In this document: positions 27,153-35,070 of the stretch, piece by piece
Position numbering within the stretch: the first letter of the stretch is position 1
Layout: each line of letters starts with the position of its first letter
NCBI GenBank assembly: GCA_965249205.1
Contig: CBDFLL010000004.1
Location: 248,001 to 312,000, forward strand
DNA: 64,000 bases
Origin: JAQBVV01 sp965249205
GTDB lineage: Bacteria; Acidobacteriota; Vicinamibacteria; Vicinamibacterales; UBA2999
Direction: 5' to 3'
Program-made: the position numbers and the translations under genes
The notes under the pieces: model-generated
The model's input: the letters and a program-made list of their open reading frames with translations, nothing else
Told to the model about the DNA's origin: nothing
Databases searched by the model: none

Positions 27153-27962
27153 TGAAGTGGTAAAAGCCGGTCTTGGACCTCTGGTATGAGCGTATACTCT
27201 TGACCGTCGGGCAACGATTTCCGAGTGACTTCAGCCACCAAGGAGAGACTCATGGATTCGAAACGACCCGATCGAAGGGCATTTCTAAAAGGCGGCGCCG
27301 CGTTGGCCGGTGGTTTGACGCTGGGAGCAGTAGAGCCCGCGAGTAGCCAGACACCGTCATCTGTGACGATGATCCGGGGCAGCGATGAAATGATCGCCTA
27401 TGGCGGGCGCTCCAGTTTCGTGACCTCGGTACGCATACCGCACGGCAATAGGCCCTCGCCCGATGCCTTTGGGCTCGTTTTTCATGTGGCGGCTCCGCTG
27501 CAAGATTCGGTGGGGATGATCACGCCATCCTCGCTCCACTTTGTGGGGACCACCCGTGGCTCCTTCATGCCGGACATCGATCCCCGGGAACATCGTCTCA
27601 TGATCCACGGCCTGGTGGACCGTCCGCTGACCTTCACCATGGAGGACTTGAAGCGTCTCCCTTCGGTAACCCGCCCTCATTTCATCGAGTGCGCGGGGAA
27701 CCGTTCGAGGCCCGAGCATGAGACCGTTCAGGAAACGCACGGGATGACCAGTTGCGCCGAATGGACCGGAGTGCTCCTGTCTGTGCTGCTCAAGGAGGTC
27801 GGCGTGAAAGACGGGGCGCCCTGGATCGTGGCGGAAGGGATGGAGGAAGTGAAGGGAGCGTCGAGCATTCCGATGGCGAAGGCCATGGACGACTGTATGG
27901 TGGCCTACGGCATGAACGGCGAGGCGGTGCGTCCCCAAAACGGTTTCCCGCTACGGTTACTG

Positions 27963-29414
27963 GGTGAATTCAACTGGTCGTCGCAACGCCTCGATGATGA
28001 GGTACTGCGATGCAGAAACGGAAACGAAGAAGGTCAGACCGGGCGGGCCGGCCTGCGATGCGTTCGCCTGGTCGGCCGCCGGTCGCGGGGCGCGAGGAGC
28101 AGCGCCGGTTCTGGAAGGCGATCGCCCGGGGGCTGTCGAGTGAGGATGCCGCGGTGTCATGTGGTGTGTCGGCGCCCGTGGGCGGTCGTTGGTTCCGTGA
28201 GAGCGGTGGTATGCCGTCGATCAGTGTGGCGCCCCGATCGGCTTGTTACCTGTCGTTCGCGGAGCGAGAAGAGATTGCGATCCTGAGCGCTCAGGGTGCC
28301 GGGGTGCGCGACATAGCCGGTCGGCTCCGTAGAGCCCCGTCGACGGTTTCGCGAGAGCTGCATCGCAATGCGGCGACTCGGAGCGGTGGTCTGGAGTATC
28401 GGGCGTCGACAGCGCAGTGGCACAGCGACCGACGTGCCAGGCGCCCGAAGACCGCCAAGCTGGCCGCGAATGATCGGCTGAGGATCTACGTGCAGGACCG
28501 CCTCGCGGGCACGGTCATGGCTGAGGACGGGACGCCCGTGCTTGGCCCACGCGTGGGCTCCTGGGGTGGTCGACGTCATGGCCGCCGCCAGGACCGACAT
28601 TGGGCGACGGCGTGGAGCCCGCAGCAGATCGCCCGTCGGCTCCGGCTAGAGTATCCCGACGATGCATCGATGAGGGTCTCGCACGAAGCCATTTACCAAG
28701 CGCTGTACATCCAGGGGCGGGGGGCACTGCGCCGCGACCTGACGGCATGCCTGCGCACCGGACGGGCGTTGCGCGTGCCGAGGGCCCGCCGCCGGAGTCG
28801 TGGCAAGGCGTTTGTCGGCCCCGCGATCATGATCAGCGAGCGGCCCGCCGAGGCCGCGGACCGAGCGGTTCCTGGACACTGGGAAGGCGACCTGATCATC
28901 GGACTTGGCAGCTCCGCGATCGGCACATTGGTTGAACGCACCACCCGATTCACGATGTTGCTCCACCTGCCCCGCATGGCCGAACGTGGCCGACGCAGGG
29001 TCAGGAACGGTCCGGCGCTTGCCGGGCATGGCGCCGAAGCCGTACGGGATGCGATCACGTCGACGATCGCGACGCTCCCTGATCAGCTTCGTCGGTCACT
29101 GACCTGGGACCAAGGCGCGGAGATGGCCCAGCACGCCCAACTGCGTATCGACACGGGGCTGCAGGTATTCTTCTGCGACCCCCGCAGTCCGTGGCAGCGC
29201 GGCACGAACGAGAACACCAACGGCCTCCTGCGCCAGTACTTCCCCAAAGGGACTGACCTCAGTCGGTACAACGCTCGCGACAGCGCGGCTGTCGCGGCCA
29301 CACTCAACCGCCGACCGCGGAAGACTCTCAGTTGGAGAACTCCATCCGAAGCCTTCAACGAACTGCTACGCTCACACCAGTGAGGACGTGTTGCGACGAC
29401 CCCTTGAAATCACC
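27963..29414. mobile_element. IS30-family insertion sequence (1452 bp)
   Basis: Terminal inverted repeats of about 25 bp: left GGTGAATTCAACTGGTCGTC and, read from the right end, GGTGATTTCAAGGGGTCGTC, both continuing GCAAC. Direct repeats CTG flank it (27960-27962 and 29415-29417), a 3-bp target duplication as known for IS30. It sits inside the soxC-like gene. Confidence 0.9.
28010..29383 (+). CDS. IS30-family transposase
   Basis: 457 residues. N-terminal helix-turn-helix region (SFAEREEIAILSAQGAGVRD and RAPSTVSRELHRN), then the DDE core GHWEGDLIIG, LTWDQGAEM and DPRSPWQRGTNENTNGLLRQ. The IS30 signature FPKGTDLS is present. A first basic segment (MQKRKRRRSDRAG) with an extra helix-turn-helix-like stretch makes it longer than the classical IS30 protein. 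Frame intact. Confidence 0.95.
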   Translation: MQKRKRRRSDRAGRPAMRSPGRPPVAGREEQRRFWKAIARGLSSEDAAVSCGVSAPVGGRWFRESGGMPSISVAPRSACYLSFAEREEIAILSAQGAGVRDIAGRLRRAPSTVSRELHRNAATRSGGLEYRASTAQWHSDRRARRPKTAKLAANDRLRIYVQDRLAGTVMAEDGTPVLGPRVGSWGGRRHGRRQDRHWATAWSPQQIARRLRLEYPDDASMRVSHEAIYQALYIQGRGALRRDLTACLRTGRALRVPRARRRSRGKAFVGPAIMISERPAEAADRAVPGHWEGDLIIGLGSSAIGTLVERTTRFTMLLHLPRMAERGRRRVRNGPALAGHGAEAVRDAITSTIATLPDQLRRSLTWDQGAEMAQHAQLRIDTGLQVFFCDPRSPWQRGTNENTNGLLRQYFPKGTDLSRYNARDSAAVAATLNRRPRKTLSWRTPSEAFNELLRSHQ

Positions 29415-29937
29415 CTGGTTCCCGGCTTCGAAGGAATCTTTCACTCGAAGTATCTCAGGCGAATCAAGGTAGTGGACCGGTACTACATGACCTACAACGA
29501 CTACGGGCATCTTCGTCGAGGACCCGAAGAGGCCAAGTTGGGTTGGCAGATCGGACCGAAATCGGTCATCACTTTTCCTTCTGCGGGACAGCAGTTGCCT
29601 GGCCGTGGATTCTACGAGGTCACCGGCTTGGCCTGGTCCGGAGGGGGCGCCATTAGCAGGGTGGAGGTGTCCACCGACGGCGGCCGGAGCTGGATGGACG
29701 CTGAAATTCGGGGGACGGCATATCGCATGGCGCATACCCGGTTTGGCTTTCAGTGGAATTGGGACGGACAAGAGACCAAGCTCCTTTCGCGCTGCACCGA
29801 CGACCTGGGCCAGATTCAACCGTCGAGAGCCCAGGTCGCCGAATTCTTCAACGTGCCCAGGGATCCGTCATACCGTGTGCCAGGCATGGACAATTCGATT
29901 CAACCGTGGAGTATCGCCAGCGATGGGACCGTTCACA

Positions 29938-30627
29938 ATGCGATTGCTTAACAGCGCGCTCGCGGACAAGGCGCGACGACCGAGAATACCGCCTGTATTT
30001 GACGGAGGATCAACGCAGACCACGAGGATGCATCGTGCGTCGAATGCAGGCGGACTTGCACCACGGGCTGTCAAGCTTCTCCTGTTTGTGATGCTCCTGG
30101 GGGGCTCCGCGCTGGCGCAGTCGCCCACCTATGGCGTGGGAAGGACCCCGAGCGCAGAAGAAATCCGTGCCTGGGACATCTCCATCAGTCCTACGGGAGA
30201 GGAACTCCCGCCGGGGCGGGGAACGGCCGAGGAAGGCGCGCTGGTCTATCAGCAGCAAGGGTGCGCGGTATGCCACGGGGCGGAAGGAACAGAGGGCCAA
30301 GCTCCCAGGTTGGTTAAGCTCGACGTGGAACCCAATGCCGACCCCTGGGACTTGGGGCGAATACTTCCGATCCGCGCGCCGTACTCGACGGGGGTATGGG
30401 ACTACATCAATCGCGCCATGCCTATGTATAGGGAGGAGACGCTAACCGCCGATGAGGTCTACGCGCTGACCGCCTTTCTGCTCTTCAAGAACGATCTCAT
30501 CTCGGAGACCGAGGTCCTCGACGCCCAGAGTCTGCCGAAGATCGAGATGCCAAATCGCAACGGATGGGCTCCCATGCCGGAGGACTGGCAGCCGGGAATG
30601 CCGAGGCTTCAAGGTTACCCGTACTAG
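29938..30627 (+). CDS. c-type cytochrome, likely SoxD-like partner, with repeat-derived 5' end
   Basis: Up to 229 residues. Exported: hydrophobic VKLLLFVMLLGGSALAQ precedes the mature part. A single heme site CAVCH lies near the middle, followed by a possible axial Met in RAMPMYREE. The start is uncertain: ATG 29938 overlaps the end of the soxC-like gene (TAA 29949-29951), ATG 30029 is inside the dispersed repeat, and GTG 30089 starts within the signal peptide. The 116-bp repeat (29955-30070) occupies the region where the native start should be, so the gene's own initiation site may have been replaced. Sulfite/sulfane dehydrogenases commonly pass electrons to such a cytochrome. Confidence 0.75.
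   Translation: MRLLNSALADKARRPRIPPVFDGGSTQTTRMHRASNAGGLAPRAVKLLLFVMLLGGSALAQSPTYGVGRTPSAEEIRAWDISISPTGEELPPGRGTAEEGALVYQQQGCAVCHGAEGTEGQAPRLVKLDVEPNADPWDLGRILPIRAPYSTGVWDYINRAMPMYREETLTADEVYALTAFLLFKNDLISETEVLDAQSLPKIEMPNRNGWAPMPEDWQPGMPRLQGYPY
29955..30070 (+). repeat. 116-bp dispersed repeat, copy 2
   Basis: Second copy of the repeat at 14,649-14,764, same orientation, with about 15 substitutions. It begins four bases after the soxC-like stop codon and ends within the cytochrome signal peptide region. Here it is read through as part of the cytochrome ORF. Confidence 0.8.
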
Positions 30628-30644
30628 CGCCATCGTCCGTCCCT

Positions 30645-30692
30645 AGGGCTCGGGTCAGAATAAGGTGGCCACTTGATTCTGACCCGAGCCCT
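30645..30692. terminator. Perfect 17-bp hairpin between convergent genes
   Basis: AGGGCTCGGGTCAGAAT at 30645-30661 is perfectly complementary to ATTCTGACCCGAGCCCT at 30676-30692, with a 14-base loop. It stands between the convergent cytochrome and Sel1-repeat genes and overlaps the last base of the latter's stop. No T-run follows. It could stop transcription from both sides, or be a REP-like palindrome dispersed by a RAYT transposase. Confidence 0.6.
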
Positions 30693-31270
30693 TACTCCGG
30701 CCGTGCGTCAAACGCCGCCTGCCACTCCATCGCGAGTTTCTGCGCCTCGGCAATTTGCGCGCGGGTCATGATCTTCGCCAGCGCGTCGCGTGCCTCCGCG
30801 TAGTCCTCCTGCCGGTCACTGGAGGCGCGTGCGGCTGCGAGGTTGACCCATTTGAGCGCCTCCACGAAGTCCAGCGGCACGCCTCGCCCGCGGTCGTACA
30901 TGAAACCGAGGTTGTACTGCGCGGCGGCGAGGCCCTGGTCCACCGCGAGGCGATACCACCTGACCGCTTCCACGTAGTCCTGCGGCACGCCCCGCCCGCG
31001 GTCGTACATGACGCCGAGGTTGAGCTGCGCGGCGGCGAAGCCCTGGTCCGCCGCGAGGCGATACCACCTGACCGCCTCCACGTAGTCCTGCGGCACGCCC
31101 TCTCCGTTGTAGTACATGACGCCGAGGTCGTTCTGCGCATTGGCGGCACCTTGCTCGGCTTGTTGCCGAGTCGTCGCCACATCCGCAGTCGTCTGCGCGG
31201 CGGCGTCTGTCCACGGAGCGCCCAGCTGCGCCAACACAACGAGCGCGACGGACATGGGAAGTCGGGTCAT
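30692..31270 (-). CDS. Secreted Sel1-repeat (TPR-like) protein
   Basis: 192 residues with a signal peptide ending at DAAAQ. Three to four Sel1-like repeats of 36 residues (AQNDLGVMYYNGEGVPQDY, AQLNLGVMYDRGRGVPQDY, AQYNLGFMYDRGRGVPLDF) make an alpha-solenoid. Such proteins mediate protein contacts in the envelope; the partner is unknown. The repeats are nearly identical at DNA level, suggesting recent repeat expansion. Confidence 0.88.
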   Translation of the reverse strand: MTRLPMSVALVVLAQLGAPWTDAAAQTTADVATTRQQAEQGAANAQNDLGVMYYNGEGVPQDYVEAVRWYRLAADQGFAAAQLNLGVMYDRGRGVPQDYVEAVRWYRLAVDQGLAAAQYNLGFMYDRGRGVPLDFVEALKWVNLAAARASSDRQEDYAEARDALAKIMTRAQIAEAQKLAMEWQAAFDARPE

Positions 31271-31479
31271 GCTCTGCCTCTCTCAACCGTCACCAGAATG
31301 GACTGGCGACTGCCCTGGCTGGAGTCTAGTGGATAGCGCAGAAAGCCTAGGAAAAACACTAAGTCTAGTCCTTCCCGCAGCTGGTCAAGGCGAGTGCACT
31401 TTCCCCTGTAGCACGTTGTCATGATGGTGCATTATTGACCTCGTGGCTGACACGATTGAAGCGCGTCTCAGGAAGCTAG

Positions 31480-31555
31480 GGGTCTGGTTGCGAATCAGCT
31501 CGGCATTCGGCCGGCGATGCTGCCCTCGGTGCACAAGCCGATTCGCAACCAGACC
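31480..31555. repeat. Perfect 16-bp inverted repeat with 44-base spacer
   Basis: GGTCTGGTTGCGAATC (31480-31495) and GATTCGCAACCAGACC (31540-31555) are perfect complements. The right arm ends two bases before the CTAG target copy of the IS5-type element. It could be a small non-autonomous element whose ends are the two arms, or a transcription-stop hairpin. The rest of the 286-bp gap 31271-31556 shows no gene. Confidence 0.65.
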
Positions 31556-31560
31556 ACTAG

Positions 31561-32855
31561 CAGGCTGCTGAAAAACTCCGTGAAATGGGATCGACAGATC
31601 GATCCCGGCGTACTACCATGCTCCCAACACCGCTGAAGGGAGCCCCATCATGCGCGGACACGATGAGCAAAGCACTCACATGTTCAGCTACCTGTCGCCG
31701 GAACAGCGCGTGCCAGCCGACCATCCGCTCCGCGCGGTTCGCGCGCTGACGGACGAAGCGCTGAGAACGATGTCGCGCAGGTTCGCCGGCCTGTACGCCA
31801 ACACAGGGCGTCCGTCGATCCCGCCGGAACAGCTGCTGCGCGCGTTGTTGCTGCAGGTGCTCTACACGGTGCGGAGCGAGCGGCTGCTGATGGAAGAGCT
31901 CAATTACAACCTGCTGTTCCGCTGGTTCGTGGGCTTGAATTTGGACGACCCGGTTTGGCATCCCACCACGTTTACCAAGAATCGCGACCGGCTGCTGGCG
32001 GGCGATCTCGCGGCCGCCTTCTTTGATGCGGTGCAGGCCCACGCGCGGGCGGCCGGGCTGCTCTCGGACGAACACTTCACTGTGGATGGGACCCAATTGG
32101 AAGCGTGGGCCAGCCTGAAGAGCTTTCGGTGCCGGGACGCGGCGGAGAGCGACCCGCCCGATGACCCCGGGAATCCCACGGTCAACTTCCACGGGGAGCG
32201 GCGGCGCAACGACACGCACCAGTCGACGACCGATCCGGAGGCGATGCTGCCTCGGAAGGGCCAGGGGAAGGAAGCCAAGCTGGCGTATCTGGGCCACGTG
32301 CTGCTGGACAATCGACAGGGACTTGTCGCCAACGTCTGCGCGACTCACGCGACGGGGACCGCCGAACGCGAGGCAGCGGCGCTGTTGCTGGAGGCCAGCG
32401 CGCCGCCGGGCAGCACGGTCGGGGCGGACAAGGGCTACGATGTGGCAAGCTTTGTGGCCGCTGTCCGTATCCGGGCCGTCACGCCCCACGTTGCTCAGAA
32501 GGTCCGCTGGAGTGCGATCGATGGCCGGACCACGCGGCATGCGGGCTATCACGTCAGTCAGCGGAAACGGAAACTCGTAGAACAGGTCTTTGGCTGGATG
32601 AAGACCGTCGGCGGCTTGCGCAAACTCCGGCATCGCGGTGTCGCCCTCGTGGATTGGCAGCTTACCTTCGCCGCCACGGTCTATAACTTGGTCCGGCTGC
32701 GGAATCTGGAGGCGAGGTGTCCCTGATCACCGGCCGCGCGTGTCGCCGGCCCCTTGATCGGGGCCAGCGCACAGCCGTGCGCACCGTTGTCGGTCGGTGG
32801 TGACTCGCATGATCCTTAGAAAACGGCCCGATCACCCGGGTTCTTCAGCAGCCTG
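31561..32855. mobile_element. IS5-family insertion sequence (1295 bp)
   Basis: Terminal inverted repeats CAGGCTGCTGAA at the left and its complement TTCAGCAGCCTG at the right. The palindrome CTAG occurs on both sides (31557-31560 and 32856-32859), which fits the 4-bp CTAG/YTAR target duplication of IS5 elements. It lies at the transition from host genes to the phage region. Confidence 0.88.
31650..32726 (+). CDS. IS5-family transposase
   Basis: 358 residues, intact. N-terminal DUF772-like domain (MFSYLSPEQRVPADHPLRAV, RPSIPPEQLLRALLLQVLY) then the DDE domain with HFTVDGTQLEAWAS, GADKGYD and a C-terminal VEQVFGWMKTVGGLRKLRHRG, the YREK-type signature region of the IS5 group. Length and order are normal, so the element may be functional. 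Confidence 0.93.
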   Translation: MRGHDEQSTHMFSYLSPEQRVPADHPLRAVRALTDEALRTMSRRFAGLYANTGRPSIPPEQLLRALLLQVLYTVRSERLLMEELNYNLLFRWFVGLNLDDPVWHPTTFTKNRDRLLAGDLAAAFFDAVQAHARAAGLLSDEHFTVDGTQLEAWASLKSFRCRDAAESDPPDDPGNPTVNFHGERRRNDTHQSTTDPEAMLPRKGQGKEAKLAYLGHVLLDNRQGLVANVCATHATGTAEREAAALLLEASAPPGSTVGADKGYDVASFVAAVRIRAVTPHVAQKVRWSAIDGRTTRHAGYHVSQRKRKLVEQVFGWMKTVGGLRKLRHRGVALVDWQLTFAATVYNLVRLRNLEARCP

Positions 32856-33058
32856 CTAGAGCATCCCCCCGTGGTGTCCCCAGCGAGTGTATAGAGACTG
32901 GACGCGTGAAGCGAGACGACGACGGACTGATGCTTGGTCCGAGCGTCTGTTCGCTACTGGCGTCGTGGTAGTCGGCCTGGCTGCATCCGCACCGAAGCGC
33001 GCATCATTGGCGAATTCTCCGCCCCTCTCAGTCACCATTCGAGACAGTTCTGGTAGGG

Positions 33059-34402
33059 TTGGCCAGACCAACCGTGTTCATCGGCAGCATCAACCAAGAT
33101 CTCCGGGGACTCCTCGCCGAGCTCGCGCCGCGCTGGCGGGGACGGCGTGTCTTCGTTGGGTGCAGTGGGAACTTCACGGTGGAACGCATCCTCGCCCATG
33201 AGGGTGTGACCGCCCTCCACGGCAACGACGTCAGCTTGTATTCGTGCGTCGTTGGTCACTACTTGGCGGGGAACCCCTGCCAGGTGGGCCTCAAGACCGA
33301 CAGCGAGTACTCGTGGATGGAGCCCTACCTGTCCCCCGGGCCTCCGCTCATCGCCCACCTGCTGCTCACCATGGAATACGTGAAGTTCACCGGCCGTGGT
33401 GAGGCGTACCACCGCCGGATGGCGGCCGCCTATGAGCAGGACTGGCCGGCGCTGCACGCGAAGACGGTGACGCGGGTGGAGACGGCGCTCGCCGACCTGC
33501 GTCTCGAGTCGTTCTTTGCGGGTGACGTCCTCGACTTCGTGCGCGCGATTCCCCGAGACGCGGTGTGCATCAGCTTTCCGCCCACCTACCGCGAAGGGTA
33601 CGAAAGACTCTACGCACAGTTCTCGGACATCTTCGAGTGGACGCCGCCCGAGTACGTGACGTTCGACACGGACCGCTTCGCCGAGCTGACGGCGCTCATG
33701 CAGGAGAAGGCGTCGTGGGTGACGCTGCGGGACGAGGCGGTGGAGGATCTCGAGCCGTCGTGCATCGGGTCGTTTCAGCCGACGCCACGCGCCAAGACGG
33801 TCTACGTGTACGCGGGGGAGGGCCGCGCTCGCGTCAGCATCCCGGCACAAAAGATCGACGCGGTGCCGATGGGTCGCTTGAACGGGGTGGGCGAGGGTCC
33901 ACTCCGACTCGTGACGCTCACGGCCGGGCAGATGAACTCGCTCCGGAGCCAATACCTGGCGGTCGGGATTGCGCCGGCGGCCGTGCAGGTGAACGTCGGC
34001 ATCGTGTGGGGCGAGAAGCTTGTTGGCGCCTGCGGCTTCACGCATCCAGCGGTGCTCGGGAGTGGGTGGTGTGACACCTACGTCATGACGGACCTGGCGG
34101 TGCGGCCGACCGTCTATGGCCGGCTGTCGAAGCTCGTGCTCGCGGCGATGCTCTCGACGGACATGAAAGCCGTGCTGGAGCAGGCCATGAATCGGCGGGT
34201 CGACACGCTTGGGACCACCGCATTCACGCGGAAGCCGGTGAGCATGAAGTATCGCGGACTGTTCCGTCTCCACAACAGGAAAAAGGACGGCAGGGCGCTC
34301 AACTACGTGGCGCAGGCCGGTCGATGGGATCTCGCTGGTGCGCTGGCGTGGTGGGAGACGCAGCACGGGTCGGCGCGGTGCGGGCGGGCAGCACGTGCCT
34401 GA
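33059..34402 (+). CDS. Phage two-domain DNA-modification-like protein (Dam-like MTase fold plus Mom/GNAT-like part)
   Basis: 447 residues from TTG 33059 (GTG 33074 is an alternative; no good ribosome site). The N-terminal half looks like an adenine methyltransferase Rossmann fold: VFVGCSGNFTVERIL (motif I), LHGNDVSLYSCVVGHYL (motif II, as NDI in Dam) and CISFPPTYREGYERLY, where SFPPTY stands in place of catalytic DPPY. The C-terminal half (GIVWGEKLVGACGFTHP, MTDLAVRPTVYGRLSKLVL, PVSMKYRGLFRL) resembles GNAT-type acyltransferase segments of Mom-like antirestriction proteins. I infer a phage protein that modifies bases to escape restriction; the chemistry is unknown. It precedes the ParB-like and terminase genes. 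The altered motif IV argues against simple methylation. Confidence 0.55.
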   Translation: MARPTVFIGSINQDLRGLLAELAPRWRGRRVFVGCSGNFTVERILAHEGVTALHGNDVSLYSCVVGHYLAGNPCQVGLKTDSEYSWMEPYLSPGPPLIAHLLLTMEYVKFTGRGEAYHRRMAAAYEQDWPALHAKTVTRVETALADLRLESFFAGDVLDFVRAIPRDAVCISFPPTYREGYERLYAQFSDIFEWTPPEYVTFDTDRFAELTALMQEKASWVTLRDEAVEDLEPSCIGSFQPTPRAKTVYVYAGEGRARVSIPAQKIDAVPMGRLNGVGEGPLRLVTLTAGQMNSLRSQYLAVGIAPAAVQVNVGIVWGEKLVGACGFTHPAVLGSGWCDTYVMTDLAVRPTVYGRLSKLVLAAMLSTDMKAVLEQAMNRRVDTLGTTAFTRKPVSMKYRGLFRLHNRKKDGRALNYVAQAGRWDLAGALAWWETQHGSARCGRAARA

Positions 34403-34667
34403 CAACGGGGCCTCGGCTCCTGACTGTTCCACGTACCACCGCTAAATCGACATAACCGACATAGTCGCTACCGCGTTCTGATCGGGTGGGCGCATCCTCA
34501 CCCATGGGTACTCGATCGAGTACTCGGGACAGCAGCCGGTGAGCGGGGCGGGGGCCAGCCGCTGGGAGCACAGGGCGACCCCGGCCTGTGAGGGCTGGTG
34601 CCCGTCCCGTCACGGTGGCTCGCTGGTGCGCTGGCGCGGTGCGTGCGGGCAGCACGCGCCTGACGAC

Positions 34668-34740
34668 GCGGAGGAAGCATTGCCGGTGATGCAGCCGCGA
34701 CCCGCGGTGCAATGTGGTTCAAGTCCATGCCTCCGCTCCA
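34668..34740 (+). tRNA. Degenerate tRNA-Gly-like sequence
   Basis: The ends pair as a tRNA acceptor stem (GCGGAGG with CCTCCGC) followed by T and an encoded CCA, as in tRNA-Gly. A 4-bp D stem (GCAT/ATGC) with GG in its loop and a T arm (TGTGG-TTCAAGT-CCATG) are present. The anticodon arm is two bases too short and lacks T33; CCC sits at its centre. It therefore looks like a decayed phage or host tRNA rather than a working one. Confidence 0.45.
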
Positions 34741-34770
34741 CGTTCGGCGGTGTGCACGACGGAACTGACG

Positions 34771-34820
34771 CCAGGCCCAGAACCTGGGGGTCGCCGGTTC
34801 GAGTCCGGCCAGGGCAACCC
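34771..34820 (+). tRNA. 3' half of a tRNA (remnant)
   Basis: Anticodon arm CCAGG-CCCAGAA-CCTGG (possible anticodon CAG), a 5-base variable loop and a perfect T arm GCCGG-TTCGAGT-CCGGC are followed by CAGGGCA-ACCC, a 3' acceptor strand. The complementary TGCCCTG is not found upstream, so the 5' half is missing. Such 3' halves can mark attachment sites of integrating elements. The 34403-34667 stretch before these two has no gene, but repeats part of the 3' end of the upstream gene. Confidence 0.45.
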
Positions 34821-34838
34821 ACGAAGGAGAAGGACACG

Positions 34839-35036
34839 ATGGCGATACCGATGATCGACTTGGGCATACGGCACCTCACGCTCGGGCAGATGCGCAAGCT
34901 CGACGTGGCGCAGTTGCGGGAGCAGACCTCGATGGTGATGGACAGCGAGAACAAGCCGGCGGTGGTGGTGTTGCCGGTGCCGGTGTTCGTGGAAATGCAG
35001 GCCGCGATGGACGCGCAGGGCCAGGCTGGGACGTGA
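34839..35036 (+). CDS. Small phage protein, weakly antitoxin-like
   Basis: 65 residues from ATG 34839, preceded by AAGGAGAAGG. Segment DVAQLREQTSMVMDSENKPAVVVLPVPVFVEMQ has the rhythm of Phd-type antitoxins (short helix, then a hydrophobic strand and a helix), but no toxin gene is next to it. It ends 34 bp before the ParB-like gene on the same strand. Function unknown. Confidence 0.6.
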   Translation: MAIPMIDLGIRHLTLGQMRKLDVAQLREQTSMVMDSENKPAVVVLPVPVFVEMQAAMDAQGQAGT

Positions 35037-35070
35037 ACACGCAGATCGCGCCCGAGGTGTGTCGTTCCGA

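Larger units (their letters stand above)
27252..29951 (+). pseudogene. SoxC-type molybdopterin sulfite dehydrogenase, interrupted by IS30 element
   Basis: Coding parts are 27252-27962 and 29418-29951. The start ATG 27252 has AAGGAGAG upstream and a twin-arginine signal (RRAFLKGGAALAGG). The N-terminal part is the sulfite-oxidase fold with the Mo-ligand region FIECAGNRSRPEHE, and the C-terminal part is the dimerisation domain (EVSTDGGRSWMDAEI). Removing the IS and one CTG repeat restores PLRLLVPGFEG in frame, so the interruption is a clean insertion into an otherwise intact gene of about 415 codons. Its overlapping downstream partner is a c-type cytochrome. The enzyme would oxidise a sulfur compound in the periplasm. 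Confidence 0.9.

Noticed and set aside
32860..33058. Possible integrase or phage repressor remnant left of the modification gene
   Set aside because: No helix-turn-helix or tyrosine recombinase motif is readable in any frame; left unassigned.
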